DNA of 64,000 nt from Bacillus_P idriensis_A (GTDB taxonomy: Bacteria > Bacillota > Bacilli > Bacillales > Bacillaceae), in NCBI RefSeq assembly GCF_050483325.1, contig NZ_JBCMYF010000012.1:124001-188000 (forward strand). The letters are read 5' to 3'. The notes beneath the pieces are model-generated. The model was not told the origin of the DNA and did not search any database. It saw only the letters and a program-made list of their open reading frames with translations. Shown here in pieces: positions 8,054-16,419 of the stretch; position 1 is the stretch's first letter; each line of letters opens with the position of its first letter. The translations under genes and the position numbers were made by a program.

Positions 8054-8896
8054 ATGAAAAGCGTGAAACAGCATAAGCAGACCCCAAAATCCATCCTTAG
8101 AGATCTGTTTGAGCGTTTTTCAAAAGATGAAATCATCGGACTTTCGGCAGAACTAGCCTATTTCTTTTTACTTTCTCTGTTTCCGTTTTTAATCTTTTTA
8201 ATTACGCTTATCGCTTTTCTGCCGCTTTCTCAGGCAGATATCTTAAATTTTCTTGCGCAATATGCACCAGGGGAGTCTGTAGAGATTATCAAAAACACCC
8301 TGGCTGAAATCGTCAGCAATTCAAGCGGAGGTTTGCTTTCGTTTGGGATTCTTGCCACTTTGTGGTCTGCCTCAAATGGCATCAATGCCATTGTCCGTGC
8401 TTTTAACCGCGCATATGACGTCCCTGAGAGCCGGTCTTTTATTGTAGCGAGGGGAATGGCGGTTCTTCTTACAATTGCAATGGTTTTTGTGATTTTAGTG
8501 GCTCTGCTTTTGCCTGTATTCGGGAAAGAGATCGGGATGCTTCTTTTTTCAGTGTTTGGACTGTCAGAAGAGTTTTTAACCGTATGGAATATGGGAAGAT
8601 GGATTGTCAGTGCGGTTATTTTATTTATTGTTTTTACAGCACTCTATTTTTTTGCCCCGAATAAGCATCTGCACTTGAAGGATGCGATTCCAGGCGCCGT
8701 TTTTGCAACAGTCGGCTGGGCTTTTGTGTCATTTGCCTTTTCCTATTATGTCGGCAGCTATGGCCATTACAGCGCTGCTTACGGGAGTTTGGGCGGAATT
8801 ATCGTTCTGATGATCTGGTTTTATCTGTCCGGAATGATCATTATGATTGGCGGAGAGCTAAATGCCATTCTTTACAAAAGAAAAAGGATCCATTAA
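8054..8896 (+). CDS. yfkH: YihY/BrkB family membrane protein YfkH
   Basis: 280-aa polytopic membrane protein with about six transmembrane segments. Family hallmarks: SAELAYFFLLSLFPFL near the N-terminus, LLSFGILATLWSASNGINAIV in the middle, and the late YSAAYGSLGGIIVLMIWFY block. The YihY/BrkB family was once called ribonuclease BN but that is considered wrong; a transport role is suggested. The start is 4 bases after yfkI stops, so translation is likely coupled. Confidence 0.9.
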   Translation: MKSVKQHKQTPKSILRDLFERFSKDEIIGLSAELAYFFLLSLFPFLIFLITLIAFLPLSQADILNFLAQYAPGESVEIIKNTLAEIVSNSSGGLLSFGILATLWSASNGINAIVRAFNRAYDVPESRSFIVARGMAVLLTIAMVFVILVALLLPVFGKEIGMLLFSVFGLSEEFLTVWNMGRWIVSAVILFIVFTALYFFAPNKHLHLKDAIPGAVFATVGWAFVSFAFSYYVGSYGHYSAAYGSLGGIIVLMIWFYLSGMIIMIGGELNAILYKRKRIH

Positions 8897-8992
8897 TATT
8901 TCCAAGGATTGTGTGTGATAGAGAGCGGGAAATAGTGAAACAGTAAAGAAGAAGATCATGATCTTCAAATCTTGCTGGGCAGGTGAATCTTC

Positions 8993-9100
8993 ATGGCAAA
9001 GCATACGAAAAAAGGCGGGAGCCATAACAAGCAGAATTCAAAAAGCAAGCCGCAGCATAAAACAAGTGGCAGTGCAAACGGTCAGAATGGCTACCACTAA
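8993..9100 (+). CDS. 35-aa very basic small protein
   Basis: ATG 8993 after an AGGTGA box; the product (MAKHTKKGGSHNKQ...) is rich in K, H, N, Q, S and G with no hydrophobic segment. It ends 8 bases before a strong terminator, which supports real expression. Such tiny basic, glutamine/asparagine-rich proteins are often spore (SASP-like) proteins in Bacillus, but I do not recognise the family. Another frame through the same bases (8958-9164) runs into the terminator and is a shadow. Confidence 0.5.
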   Translation: MAKHTKKGGSHNKQNSKSKPQHKTSGSANGQNGYH

Positions 9101-9107
9101 ACCCAAA

Positions 9108-9140
9108 AAGCAAACCGCATTTCTGCGGTTTGCTTTTTTT
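9108..9140 (+). terminator. terminator after the 35-aa ORF
   Basis: AAGCAAACCGCA / TGCGGTTTGCTT stem with a 4-base loop and a run of T. It could also end the yfkJ-yfkI-yfkH transcript. Confidence 0.85.
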
Positions 9141-9160
9141 TATAACGGAGGGCGTCTTTC

Positions 9161-9331
9161 CTGACGGATCCTTATCTGTCTGCCTGCGCTAACCAGTCGG
9201 TTCCGCTTTTCATTGTCCAGCTCCACCTCCTAACTCCTCGGCCAGAACGGATTCGCCAGTAAAGGCAAAAAGCGCCTTTACTGACGAATCCTTATCTGTC
9301 TGTCGGAGCTAACCAGTCGGTTCCGCTTTTC
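9161..9331. repeat. two-copy 51-bp direct repeat
   Basis: Copies at 9161-9211 and 9281-9331 share TGACGRATCCTTATCTGTCTG followed by GCTAACCAGTCGGTTCCGCTTTTC with few differences, 120 bases apart. The spacer sequence CTCCTCGGCCAGAACGGATTCGCC recurs, degenerate, near 9607-9630. No gene is present in this stretch. Confidence 0.65.
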
Positions 9332-9334
9332 TAT

Positions 9335-9481
9335 TTACTCAGCCAACTGAATGTAACTGTGGTAAGCAGAAGAATAAATATGCTCAATATCCTCATCCGT
9401 CATATACATCAATGTCTCTGTCTCGATTTCCTTCATTTTTGAAATAAATTCGATCATGTTTTTGCGCTCTTGTCTTTTCAT
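9335..9481 (-). CDS. 48-aa BH0509-like small protein
   Basis: MKRQERKNMIEFISKM... with central YMTDEDIEHIY, the pattern of small BH0509-type Bacillus proteins of unknown function. The start at 9481 is supported by a GGAGG box; a longer frame upstream (to 9592) crosses the promoter and is not used. Helical and soluble; no partner gene is apparent. A SigA-type promoter and an inverted repeat lie directly upstream. Confidence 0.6.
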   Translation of the reverse strand: MKRQERKNMIEFISKMKEIETETLMYMTDEDIEHIYSSAYHSYIQLAE

Positions 9482-9495
9482 AATAATCATTCCTC

Positions 9496-9568
9496 CTGTT
9501 ATAGTATTGTTATGATACAGATTGTATTTGTTAATACTATTATATAACAGATAATTCAAAATGTTCAA
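9496..9568 (-). promoter_or_regulatory. SigA-type promoter plus leader dyad for the BH0509-like gene
   Basis: Reading the - strand: TTGAAC (9563-9568), 18-base spacer, TATAAT (9539-9544). Immediately downstream is an interrupted dyad, ATAGTATT (9501-9508) and AATACTAT (9533-9540), extended by TGTTAT/ATAACA. It may be an operator or a leader hairpin. Confidence 0.5.
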
Positions 9569-9640
9569 CCTATTTTTTATAAAAACCGCCAACTTTTTTT
9601 AGATGAACTCCTCGTCGGGAACGGATACGCCGTAAAATGC

Positions 9641-9663
9641 AAAAAGCGCCATACAGGCGCTTT
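9641..9663 (-). terminator. terminator downstream of yfkF
   Basis: AAAGCGCC / GGCGCTTT stem with a 5-base loop; on the - strand it is followed by GCGCTTTTTGCATTTT. It is about 140 bases beyond the yfkF stop. The rest of 9482-9802 holds only the upstream promoter and repeat fragments. Confidence 0.55.
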
Positions 9664-9802
9664 CGCTTTTGTTATAGTATCAGAATAAAAGACCTGCTAA
9701 GCTGAGTAACGATAATGGATGGTTGGGAGGTACGATTGCCGAGGATAACCTCTACAAAAATGAATATCTCTATCGGATTTGACCAAACCGCTCCCGCATT
9801 TC

Positions 9803-10963
9803 TCAATTATTAACCGTTTTAAAAGCAGGCTGCTTAAAGAAAGCAGTCGTTATAAAAATCAGAAGCAGGATAAAGCTCACTACGTGAAAAAAATTGGCCG
9901 ATGTCACATGTTCAATGTATAGTCCGCCTAAAAATGGACCGGATATGCTTCCAATGCTGAAAAAGATGCCGCACAGCAGGTTTCCTGCAGGCAGCAGATT
10001 TTTAGGAAGCAAATCAGCCATATAGCTGATGCCGAGTGAAAAAGTTGATCCGACAACCATACCGGCTATGAAGAAACAGATAACAAGCGGAACGAGTGTT
10101 TCGGCAAAGCTTGCGGCCATAAAACTGATAAAGCCAAACAGCATAACGAACAGGATGGTATTTCTCCTGCCAAACCGGTCGCTGATGATTCCTAGAGGAA
10201 GCTGAAAAACAATCGCCCCGACAGCAAACGAGGATAAAATGATCGATACATATGAAACGTCTATCCCTGTCCGAAGGGCATACACAGGGTAATTTCCGTT
10301 TAGGGAAGCTTCCAAAAAACCATATCCGAACGTTGGAAGAAATGCGACCCATGCAAGTTTCGATGCTTTTGCAAAGCGTTTAGCTGTCCCGAAAAATGAA
10401 GTGGATCCCATGTCCTGTTCAGGAAAGTCATTCTTCAGGAAAAAGACGAAGGCCCATGCAATCAGGCTGATGCTGCCAGAAACGATAAATGGCAGGCTTG
10501 AGCTTATTTCAGCAAGCGGAACCATAAGCGGACCTGCTGCAAAGCCCAGTCCAAAAAACAATCCATAAAGAGAGATGTTTCGTCCGCGCTTTTCCTCTGA
10601 TGATATGGATGTAATCCAAGTTTGGGTTGAAAAATGGAGCATGTGGTCTCCAACACCGATTAAAAGTCTAAGCAAAAACCAGAACCAAAATGACTGTATC
10701 CATAGAAAACCAAATAAACTGAGCGCAACCATAATACCCCCAACTAAAATCAGAGGTTTAAAGCCAAACCGCTTTAAAGGACCTTCCATAAAAGGGGAGG
10801 CAATTAAAACACCTATGTAGAGTCCTGTGGCATGCAATCCATTGACAGAAGAGGAGTATCCTTCCTGTTCAAAGATAATGGCGATCAAAGGGAGAAGCAT
10901 TCCCTGTGAAAAGCCTGAAATAGCAACAATACTGACGAGAATGGCAAATTTGAATTTCGGCAT
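9803..10963 (-). CDS. yfkF: MFS transporter YfkF
   Basis: 386-aa major facilitator with about 12 hydrophobic segments. The loop 2-3 region (PFMEGPLKRFGFKPLILVGG) and the second-half equivalent GIISDRFGRRNTILF are the family signature motifs. Its position between yfkH and yfkE matches B. subtilis yfkF, a putative drug or metabolite exporter; the substrate is unknown. Start ATG 10963, preceded by AGGAGTCAGG. Confidence 0.87.
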   Translation of the reverse strand: MPKFKFAILVSIVAISGFSQGMLLPLIAIIFEQEGYSSSVNGLHATGLYIGVLIASPFMEGPLKRFGFKPLILVGGIMVALSLFGFLWIQSFWFWFLLRLLIGVGDHMLHFSTQTWITSISSEEKRGRNISLYGLFFGLGFAAGPLMVPLAEISSSLPFIVSGSISLIAWAFVFFLKNDFPEQDMGSTSFFGTAKRFAKASKLAWVAFLPTFGYGFLEASLNGNYPVYALRTGIDVSYVSIILSSFAVGAIVFQLPLGIISDRFGRRNTILFVMLFGFISFMAASFAETLVPLVICFFIAGMVVGSTFSLGISYMADLLPKNLLPAGNLLCGIFFSIGSISGPFLGGLYIEHVTSANFFHVVSFILLLIFITTAFFKQPAFKTVNN

Positions 10964-11094
10964 AATCCTGACTCCTTACTCTATTTTCCATCCTGAATGT
11001 TACACCCATTATTCATCCCAGACAAGGAAAATTGCATATCGTTTTCGAACAGTTGTTATTTCGGGTATGATGGCATAAAGAAAGGATGATCACT

Positions 11095-11478
11095 GTGGAA
11101 TTTAAAATGAGAGAAGCAGGATTCACCGCTGACTTTGAATACGGGGAATTGCATGTTTCAGGAAATGAAGAATATGGTTTTCGCCCCTATCAGCTGATGG
11201 TCTCGTCCATTGCCGTATGCAGCGGCGGCGTACTTAGGGGAATCCTTGAAAAGAAAAGATTAGCTGCTGAGGACATTAAGATTCAGACATCTGTAACGAG
11301 AAATGAAGAAGAAGCAAACCGGATTGAGAGCATCGCCATCCATTACATCATTAAGGGACAGGACCTTCCGGAGGAGAAAGTGGAACAGTCCATCAAACTG
11401 GCCAGAAAAAATTGCCCGATGGTGCGTTCAGTGGAAGACAGCATTCAAATAACGGAAACGTTTGAACTAATCAAATGA
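11095..11478 (+). CDS. OsmC family protein
   Basis: About 127 aa. It has the OsmC fold pattern: an N-terminal beta region, GFRPYQLMVSSIAVCSGGVLRGILEKK containing the first conserved Cys, and a C-terminal ARKNCPMVRSV with the second conserved Cys of the thiol peroxidase site. OsmC/Ohr proteins reduce organic hydroperoxides or bind small molecules. An ATG at 11086 overlaps the AAAGGATG ribosome site, so the GTG at 11095 is the more likely start. Divergent from yfkF. It is not part of the yfk order as I know it in B. subtilis. Confidence 0.78.
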   Translation: MEFKMREAGFTADFEYGELHVSGNEEYGFRPYQLMVSSIAVCSGGVLRGILEKKRLAAEDIKIQTSVTRNEEEANRIESIAIHYIIKGQDLPEEKVEQSIKLARKNCPMVRSVEDSIQITETFELIK

Positions 11479-11506
11479 GACTGTGCTTATGCACAGTCTC
11501 ATTTTT
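11477..11506. terminator. terminator between the OsmC and general stress protein genes
   Basis: Perfect arms GAGACTGTGC / GCACAGTCTC with a 4-base loop, then ATTTTT. It separates convergent genes and overlaps the OsmC stop codon. Confidence 0.85.
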
Positions 11507-11509
11507 GAT

Positions 11510-11932
11510 TTAAAACTCAATGATATCCGGTTTGCTTCCTGCCTTTTGATAATATCTGATTGATTGAGGCGTTATTTTTAACAGTAAGTAGTTTGGATCG
11601 TCAGGGCCTGAAATCCATTCTTTCAACTCCCTGTTCCAGAATTTTTCTTTTAGTTCAGCAGAATCTTCAACAGAAGCATGGCCTTCAATCTCCGCGTAAT
11701 CATTTTTCCAGCCGTCGCCTTCAAAGCCAAGAAGAACATGTACGTTTGGATTGCTTTCAATATCTTCTGCTTTATGGGTATCTTTGTTTGTGGCAGTATA
11801 TAGAGTCAGTTCATCGTGGAAAAACAGCATAAATCTCGAAAATGGCTTGTTTTGACGGATTGTAGCGAGAGTTCCGATTTTATGTTCTTTAAACATTTGC
11901 AGAACTTTTTCTTTTGCTTCACTCATATCCAA
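11510..11932 (-). CDS. pyridoxamine-phosphate-oxidase-like flavin-binding protein (general stress protein 26 type)
   Basis: 140 aa, the size of B. subtilis YdaG (general stress protein 26). Split-barrel FMN-binding fold: GTLATIRQNKPFSRFMLFFH, then LYTATNKDTHKAEDIESNPNVHVLLGF, and a C-terminal ITPQSIRYY. Relatives bind flavin, haem or F420 and are often stress-induced. Start ATG 11932 with AGGAGTGAT upstream. I did not find a convincing SigB promoter in the 122 bases shared with the divergent antiporter gene. Distinction between YdaG and other paralogues is not certain. Confidence 0.8.
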   Translation of the reverse strand: MDMSEAKEKVLQMFKEHKIGTLATIRQNKPFSRFMLFFHDELTLYTATNKDTHKAEDIESNPNVHVLLGFEGDGWKNDYAEIEGHASVEDSAELKEKFWNRELKEWISGPDDPNYLLLKITPQSIRYYQKAGSKPDIIEF

Positions 11933-12054
11933 TCACTCCTTTCATATCTATCATTAATCTGCATCAAATTAATGTTTTCATACGCAGCAGAATCATGTGG
12001 TTTAATTTTTCCCGTAATAGAGAAAGAATAAGGAGGAGAAAGGGTGAGAATGGA

Positions 12055-13107
12055 ATGAATCGAATCTTTTTTATTGTTGTAATGGCAGGTGTTCCTCTTT
12101 CTGTAATAGGGAGTCTGATGCACTGGCCGCAGCTCATCATGTTTGCCGTTTACTGTATAACCATTATTGCTCTTGCGGGTTATATGGGAAGAGCGACGGA
12201 AAGCCTGGCAATTGTGACAGGTCCGAGAATTGGAGGCCTGCTGAACGCAACCTTTGGAAATGCTGTAGAACTGATCATTTCTATTTTTGCATTAAAAGCA
12301 GGTTTAATTGGCGTTGTTCTTGCTTCTTTAACAGGCTCTGTCCTTGGGAATTTGCTGCTGGTAGCGGGATTGTCCTTTTTCGTTGGCGGATTAAAGTTCA
12401 AAAGACAGGAATTCAATGTATACGATGCGAGGCATAATTCAGGTCTTTTAATGTTTGCTGTTATCGTGGCATTTGTCATCCCTGAAATTTTTGCAATGGA
12501 CATGGATGAGGCAAAAACGTTAAACTTGAGTATAGGCATTTCCGTTATTTTAATTATTTTATATTTAGCAGCCTTGTTCTTTAAGCTTGTTACACACCGC
12601 GGTGTTTATCAGCATGATACAGATGTGGCAGAGGAGCATGAAGAACCGGAATGGTCGGCTAAAAAAGCCCTCACAATCCTCTTGCTTGCTACAATTGCAG
12701 TAGCTTACGTATCAGAGAGTCTCGTTCATACATTTGAGGCTGTCGGCGAGAGCTTTGGCTGGAGTGAACTCTTTATCGGGGTCATTATTGTTGCAATTGT
12801 CGGAAATGCTGCAGAGCATGCATCTGCAATCATTATGGCCTATAAAAATAAAATGAATATAGCAGTCGAGATAGCGGTGGGATCTACCTTGCAGATCGCC
12901 ATGTTTGTAGCGCCGCTGCTTGTCCTGATCTCCTTAATGTTCACAAAAAAAATGCCGCTTGTCTTTACAATGCCGGAATTGATTTCTATGGTAACGGCCG
13001 TCCTCCTCACCATTTCGATTACGAATGATGGGGACACGAACTGGTTTGAGGGGGCTACCTTGCTTGCAGCCTACTTGATCATGGGCATCGGCTTTTATCT
13101 TTTGTGA
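12055..13107 (+). CDS. yfkE: H+/Ca2+ antiporter YfkE (ChaA/CAX family)
   Basis: 350 aa, about 11 transmembrane segments in two homologous halves. Each half carries the ion-binding alpha-repeat: GNAVE72 and GNAAE254H, the acidic pair known to carry calcium transport in B. subtilis YfkE. An acidic cytosolic loop (EEHEEPEW near 193-200) separates the halves. The start at ATG 12055 (MNRIFF) gives the family length; the frame is open further upstream (to 11914), but that part overlaps the divergent gene. An AAGGAGGAG box and GGTGA lie upstream. Confidence 0.93.
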   Translation: MNRIFFIVVMAGVPLSVIGSLMHWPQLIMFAVYCITIIALAGYMGRATESLAIVTGPRIGGLLNATFGNAVELIISIFALKAGLIGVVLASLTGSVLGNLLLVAGLSFFVGGLKFKRQEFNVYDARHNSGLLMFAVIVAFVIPEIFAMDMDEAKTLNLSIGISVILIILYLAALFFKLVTHRGVYQHDTDVAEEHEEPEWSAKKALTILLLATIAVAYVSESLVHTFEAVGESFGWSELFIGVIIVAIVGNAAEHASAIIMAYKNKMNIAVEIAVGSTLQIAMFVAPLLVLISLMFTKKMPLVFTMPELISMVTAVLLTISITNDGDTNWFEGATLLAAYLIMGIGFYLL

Positions 13108-13116
13108 AAAAAAAGG

Positions 13117-13146
13117 GACTCTGTGCTCAGCACAGAGTCATTTTTA
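13117..13146 (+). terminator. terminator of yfkE
   Basis: GACTCTGTGCT / AGCACAGAGTC, perfect 11-bp stem with a 1-base apparent loop, then ATTTTTA. Confidence 0.88.
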
Positions 13147-13176
13147 CGTGTAGGACGAAACAATTAATAAGAAGCT

Positions 13177-13200
13177 AACCCTCATGATATCATGGGAGTT
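13177..13200. promoter_or_regulatory. palindrome upstream of the YczE-like gene
   Basis: Imperfect 24-base dyad centred on CATGATATCATG, with flanks AACCCT and GGGAGTT. There is no T-run after it, so it is more operator-like than terminator-like. It is about 100 bases before the next start codon. Confidence 0.35.
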
Positions 13201-13302
13201 GGTCTAAATGTAGCATATTATTTAAAATTTGTAAATATTCAGTTTTTAATTCTCGGCTGCAAAAGAAGGACATACATATAGAGATTAAAGGGGATGGAGA
13301 GC

Positions 13303-13911
13303 ATGATTTATCGATTGGCCTTTTTTGTAATCGGTTTATTTGTATTGGCTTTTGGCGTGACATTGACGATTAAAGCAAATCTGGGGGCAGGGGCATGGGA
13401 TGCACTGAATGTCGGACTGACAGATCAAATCGGTTTAACAGTCGGCAGCTGGATTTTTATTGTAGGAATCTTAATTATCCTTTTAAATGCCGTGATTATG
13501 AGAGAAGCCCCAAAAGTGCTCGGCGTCTTTACTATTATAGTAATCGGTTTTTTTGTTGATTTCTGGATGCTTTCGATTTTTCAGGACTTCCATGCACAAA
13601 ATATCTTTTTCAAGGGAGTCATTTTATTTTCAGGGATATTATTAATAGCCATTGGTGTTTCTATTTATCTTCAAACAAGCTTTCCGGCAAATCCAATTGA
13701 CCAGCTCATGATTACGCTTCATCAGAAGTTCGGACTAAGCCTGATGGCTGCTAAAACAATTGGCGAAGTGGGTGCTCTTCTTCTGGCTCTTTTATTTGCA
13801 GGCCCTATTGGTCTTGGGACAATTATTATCACCTTCGCAATCGGACCGCTGATTCAGCTGTGCAACCCTCCTGTAAACGCGGTGATTGGAAAATGGGTGG
13901 CTAAAACTTAA
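13303..13911 (+). CDS. YczE/YitT-like integral membrane protein
   Basis: About 202 aa with five hydrophobic segments. The N-terminal half has the family signature of glycine-rich ANLGAGAWDALNVGL and the second half FPANPIDQLMITLHQKFG...AKTIGE. YczE-type proteins are uncharacterised, one being needed in B. subtilis for lipopeptide production post-transcriptionally. ATG 13303 is preferred because the earlier ATG at 13294 abuts the AAAGGGG box. It ends 70 bases before yfkD. Confidence 0.78.
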   Translation: MIYRLAFFVIGLFVLAFGVTLTIKANLGAGAWDALNVGLTDQIGLTVGSWIFIVGILIILLNAVIMREAPKVLGVFTIIVIGFFVDFWMLSIFQDFHAQNIFFKGVILFSGILLIAIGVSIYLQTSFPANPIDQLMITLHQKFGLSLMAAKTIGEVGALLLALLFAGPIGLGTIIITFAIGPLIQLCNPPVNAVIGKWVAKT

Positions 13912-13981
13912 ATAAAATGTTGGATAAAGAAGTAAGAGCTTGAAAACAATAATTGTAAAGCAACCGAAAGGGGTTTAGGAA

Positions 13982-14767
13982 ATGAGAAAATGGATGCTCG
14001 TTTCAATGGCTTTGCTCTTATCAATTGGTTTTTCAAGCTCTGTTTTTGCTGCGAACAAAACGAAGGTGCCAAGCTCTGTTCTGGATATCTCAAAGGAGAA
14101 TACGTATCCGAACCCAACTCAGGATCTCCCGTATCTTCAGCCGAGCGAATTTGCTCAAAGCCTTATCGAAACATCTAAAATTCCGATTGAAAATCCTAAT
14201 TTAATCCGTCTCCTGAATGAGTCGACCATCTCTGATAATCCGCTCTCAATCGGATACAGAGCAACGATTTTCCTCGGGCAATGGGCATTAAATTATGAAT
14301 CAAGTGAAACTGCGGTTAACTGGGAATACCGGAAAATCAATACCAATTTCTTTGATAACCGCGGCGGGAAGGCAACAACTCAAATTCATTACAAGCAAGA
14401 AGCCCAAAAACAGGTAAAAGGCGGCTTAACCGCCCATATTCCGAGTGAAGAAGATGTGAAAAAAATGATGCTCCTAAAGGCCATGAAAAAGACAAACCTG
14501 CCTTTATCATTTCAGACAATCATCGGAACGGGATCAAAAAAAGAACAGATCTATAACATTCCGCCAAAACGCGTCGGCTATTTAAATGCTTATGCACCGG
14601 CGGTTAATGAAAAGGGAAAAGTAACATACGGCGAAGTCTACTTAGTGTTAAAAGGAAACAAACGAAAAATTGTTGTTCAAAATGTAACATCTCAGGGAAT
14701 AGGCGCCTGGATTCCGGTTCAGGATCACGCTTCTTTTGGGTTTACCGTTTCAGAACAGCCGAGATAA
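13982..14767 (+). CDS. yfkD: YfkD-like secreted protein
   Basis: 261 aa with a classical signal peptide (KW, hydrophobic stretch to about residue 20, cleavage after VFA). The mature part has the conserved YfkD body, e.g. SRIGYRATIFLGQWALNY-like segments and EETAVNWEYRKINTNF-like segments. Function unknown; exported or cell-surface. AAAGGGG box before ATG 13982. Position before yfkA matches B. subtilis. Confidence 0.85.
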   Translation: MRKWMLVSMALLLSIGFSSSVFAANKTKVPSSVLDISKENTYPNPTQDLPYLQPSEFAQSLIETSKIPIENPNLIRLLNESTISDNPLSIGYRATIFLGQWALNYESSETAVNWEYRKINTNFFDNRGGKATTQIHYKQEAQKQVKGGLTAHIPSEEDVKKMMLLKAMKKTNLPLSFQTIIGTGSKKEQIYNIPPKRVGYLNAYAPAVNEKGKVTYGEVYLVLKGNKRKIVVQNVTSQGIGAWIPVQDHASFGFTVSEQPR

Positions 14768-14770
14768 TAG

Positions 14771-14800
14771 AAAAGCGGGCCTTCATCGGCCCGCTTTTTT
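14771..14800. terminator. bidirectional terminator yfkD/yfkA
   Basis: Perfect arms AAAAGCGGGCC / GGCCCGCTTTT with a 6-base loop, overlapping the yfkA stop codon. Symmetric A and T runs serve both convergent genes. Confidence 0.9.
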
Positions 14801-15926
14801 ATATGAATGATTTTCGTTTCCTAAAATCAAGATCCTGATAATAACTATTTTTCACCAGAAGGTTCGGACCAAGGCATGAAACAGCGGGGCAATGGCAGTT
14901 AAGCTCTTGTGCAAGCTTGGATTCATTCCAGCGGTCATAGGCTGACTGGAGCGTATCTGTTTGAATGTTGCCAAGCTCAGGTGTATCTCCAAAGTCTGTT
15001 ACGATGATGTCTCCGTTGAAAATATTGACATTAAGTCTTGAACGGCCGTCAGGATCATTGCGCACTGTTACGTTTTTGCTTCCCCGAAGCCGTCTGATCA
15101 GCTTTATGTCCTCTTCTTCATCACTGCATGCATAAAAAGGCAGTGTGCCAAACAGCATCCACACATTTTCATTGCGAATATCGAGCAGCTGATGAATCGA
15201 TTCTCTGACTTCTTTTAATGAAAGGGTCTCAAGGGCACTTGCGAAATCTGAGGGATACATAGGATGAATTTCATGACGCTGGCATTTCATATCATTCACG
15301 ATTTGTTCATGTATTTTTTGAATATGAGGCAATGTCCGCTTATTCAGCATTGTTTCAGCAGAAACCATCACTCCCGCATCCACCAGAGCACGGCTGTTTT
15401 CAATAATCCGGTCAAAATAAGCAGTCCGCTGCTCATAAGTCGGCTTCCGGTCCATCATCGCAAATCCGCCTTCTGCAAAATCATCCTGCGTTCCCCAGTT
15501 ATGAGAGATATGTAAAACATCCAGGTAGGGAGCAATTTTTTCATACCGCGCCAAATCAAGTGTCAAATTTGAATTTATCTGCGTACGAACCCCCCGTGCA
15601 CGGGCATACTTTAATAAAGGAAGCACATAATTATCCACTGATTTCAGCGACAGCATAGGTTCCCCGCCGGTAATGCTAATTGACCTGAGCGTTTCTACTT
15701 CGTCTAACCTTTTCAGGATTAAATCAATCGGCAATGCTTTCGGATCTTTTGGGGAGAGCGTATAGCCAACAGCGCAATGCTCACAGCGCATATTGCACAG
15801 GGTCGTAGTCGTAAATTCAACATTTGTTAAGGTTAATTTTCCATACTGTTTTATATCTAAATAAGCCTCCCATGGATCATGAGAAGGTGTAATGGGCAAA
15901 AGTGTATTTGCTGCTGATGCATTCAT
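14799..15926 (-). CDS. yfkA: radical SAM protein YfkA(B)
   Basis: 375 aa. The radical SAM cluster motif is C44NMRC48EHC51, followed by SITGGEPML. The C-terminal C344HC346PAVSC351 gives the second CxCxxxxC motif that names this YfkAB subfamily. It probably modifies a peptide or small molecule; no partner or precursor peptide is adjacent apart from the convergent yfkD. The ORF is intact (older B. subtilis annotation split it in two). Start ATG 15926 with AAAGGAG upstream. Confidence 0.9.
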   Translation of the reverse strand: MNASAANTLLPITPSHDPWEAYLDIKQYGKLTLTNVEFTTTTLCNMRCEHCAVGYTLSPKDPKALPIDLILKRLDEVETLRSISITGGEPMLSLKSVDNYVLPLLKYARARGVRTQINSNLTLDLARYEKIAPYLDVLHISHNWGTQDDFAEGGFAMMDRKPTYEQRTAYFDRIIENSRALVDAGVMVSAETMLNKRTLPHIQKIHEQIVNDMKCQRHEIHPMYPSDFASALETLSLKEVRESIHQLLDIRNENVWMLFGTLPFYACSDEEEDIKLIRRLRGSKNVTVRNDPDGRSRLNVNIFNGDIIVTDFGDTPELGNIQTDTLQSAYDRWNESKLAQELNCHCPAVSCLGPNLLVKNSYYQDLDFRKRKSFI

Positions 15927-16067
15927 TCATAAAACTCCTTTTTCAAGTTCACATAGAAAACATTCTATCATGAACTTCATATTTTAGAATACCTTATCGG
16001 CTCGTGCTGTTGTCAAAGCATGGCAAATAAGCTACGATATCACTATCAGTGAAAGGAGAGATACATC

Positions 16068-16259
16068 TTGGGCAACGCCGTTCATGATAAAGACTCACAG
16101 TTAAAATATTTAAAAACACGCTTAAATATGTTTATGAATGTTATCGATTCAATGGATCCTGAGTCAACAGACGTAGAGGATATTGATCGTTTAATTAAAA
16201 TGCTTGATGAGCTTGAAGTAAAGCAGGAGCAGTTTAAAAAGGACTGGGATAAAGAATAG
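16068..16259 (+). CDS. yfjT: YfjT, SE1561-family small protein
   Basis: 63 aa, wholly helical and acidic (KYLKTRLNMFMNVIDSM...DIDRLIKMLDELE), matching the SE1561/YfjT family. Uses a TTG start with GAAAGGAGAG upstream. Same place next to yfkA as in B. subtilis. Function unknown; possible coiled coil over residues 36-60. Confidence 0.8.
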   Translation: MGNAVHDKDSQLKYLKTRLNMFMNVIDSMDPESTDVEDIDRLIKMLDELEVKQEQFKKDWDKE

Positions 16260-16261
16260 TG

Positions 16262-16294
16262 AGAATCAGCTGCTGAGACAGCTGATTCTTTTTT
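16262..16294 (+). terminator. terminator of yfjT
   Basis: AGAATCAGCTG / CAGCTGATTCT stem, 6-base loop, T-run. Confidence 0.88.
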
Positions 16295-16419
16295 ATGCAA
16301 CGACAATATTGGCATGCAGTAAATTCCAAGCTGTAAGCCTTTCCAACTAAAAAGCAAAGGAGTATAATAAAAATCGAATGAATTGACCGAATTCTATAGA
16401 CAAAAAGGGGAGAAACAGG

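Noticed and set aside
9161..9331. CRISPR-like array
   Set aside because: Only two repeat units, too long, no cas genes.
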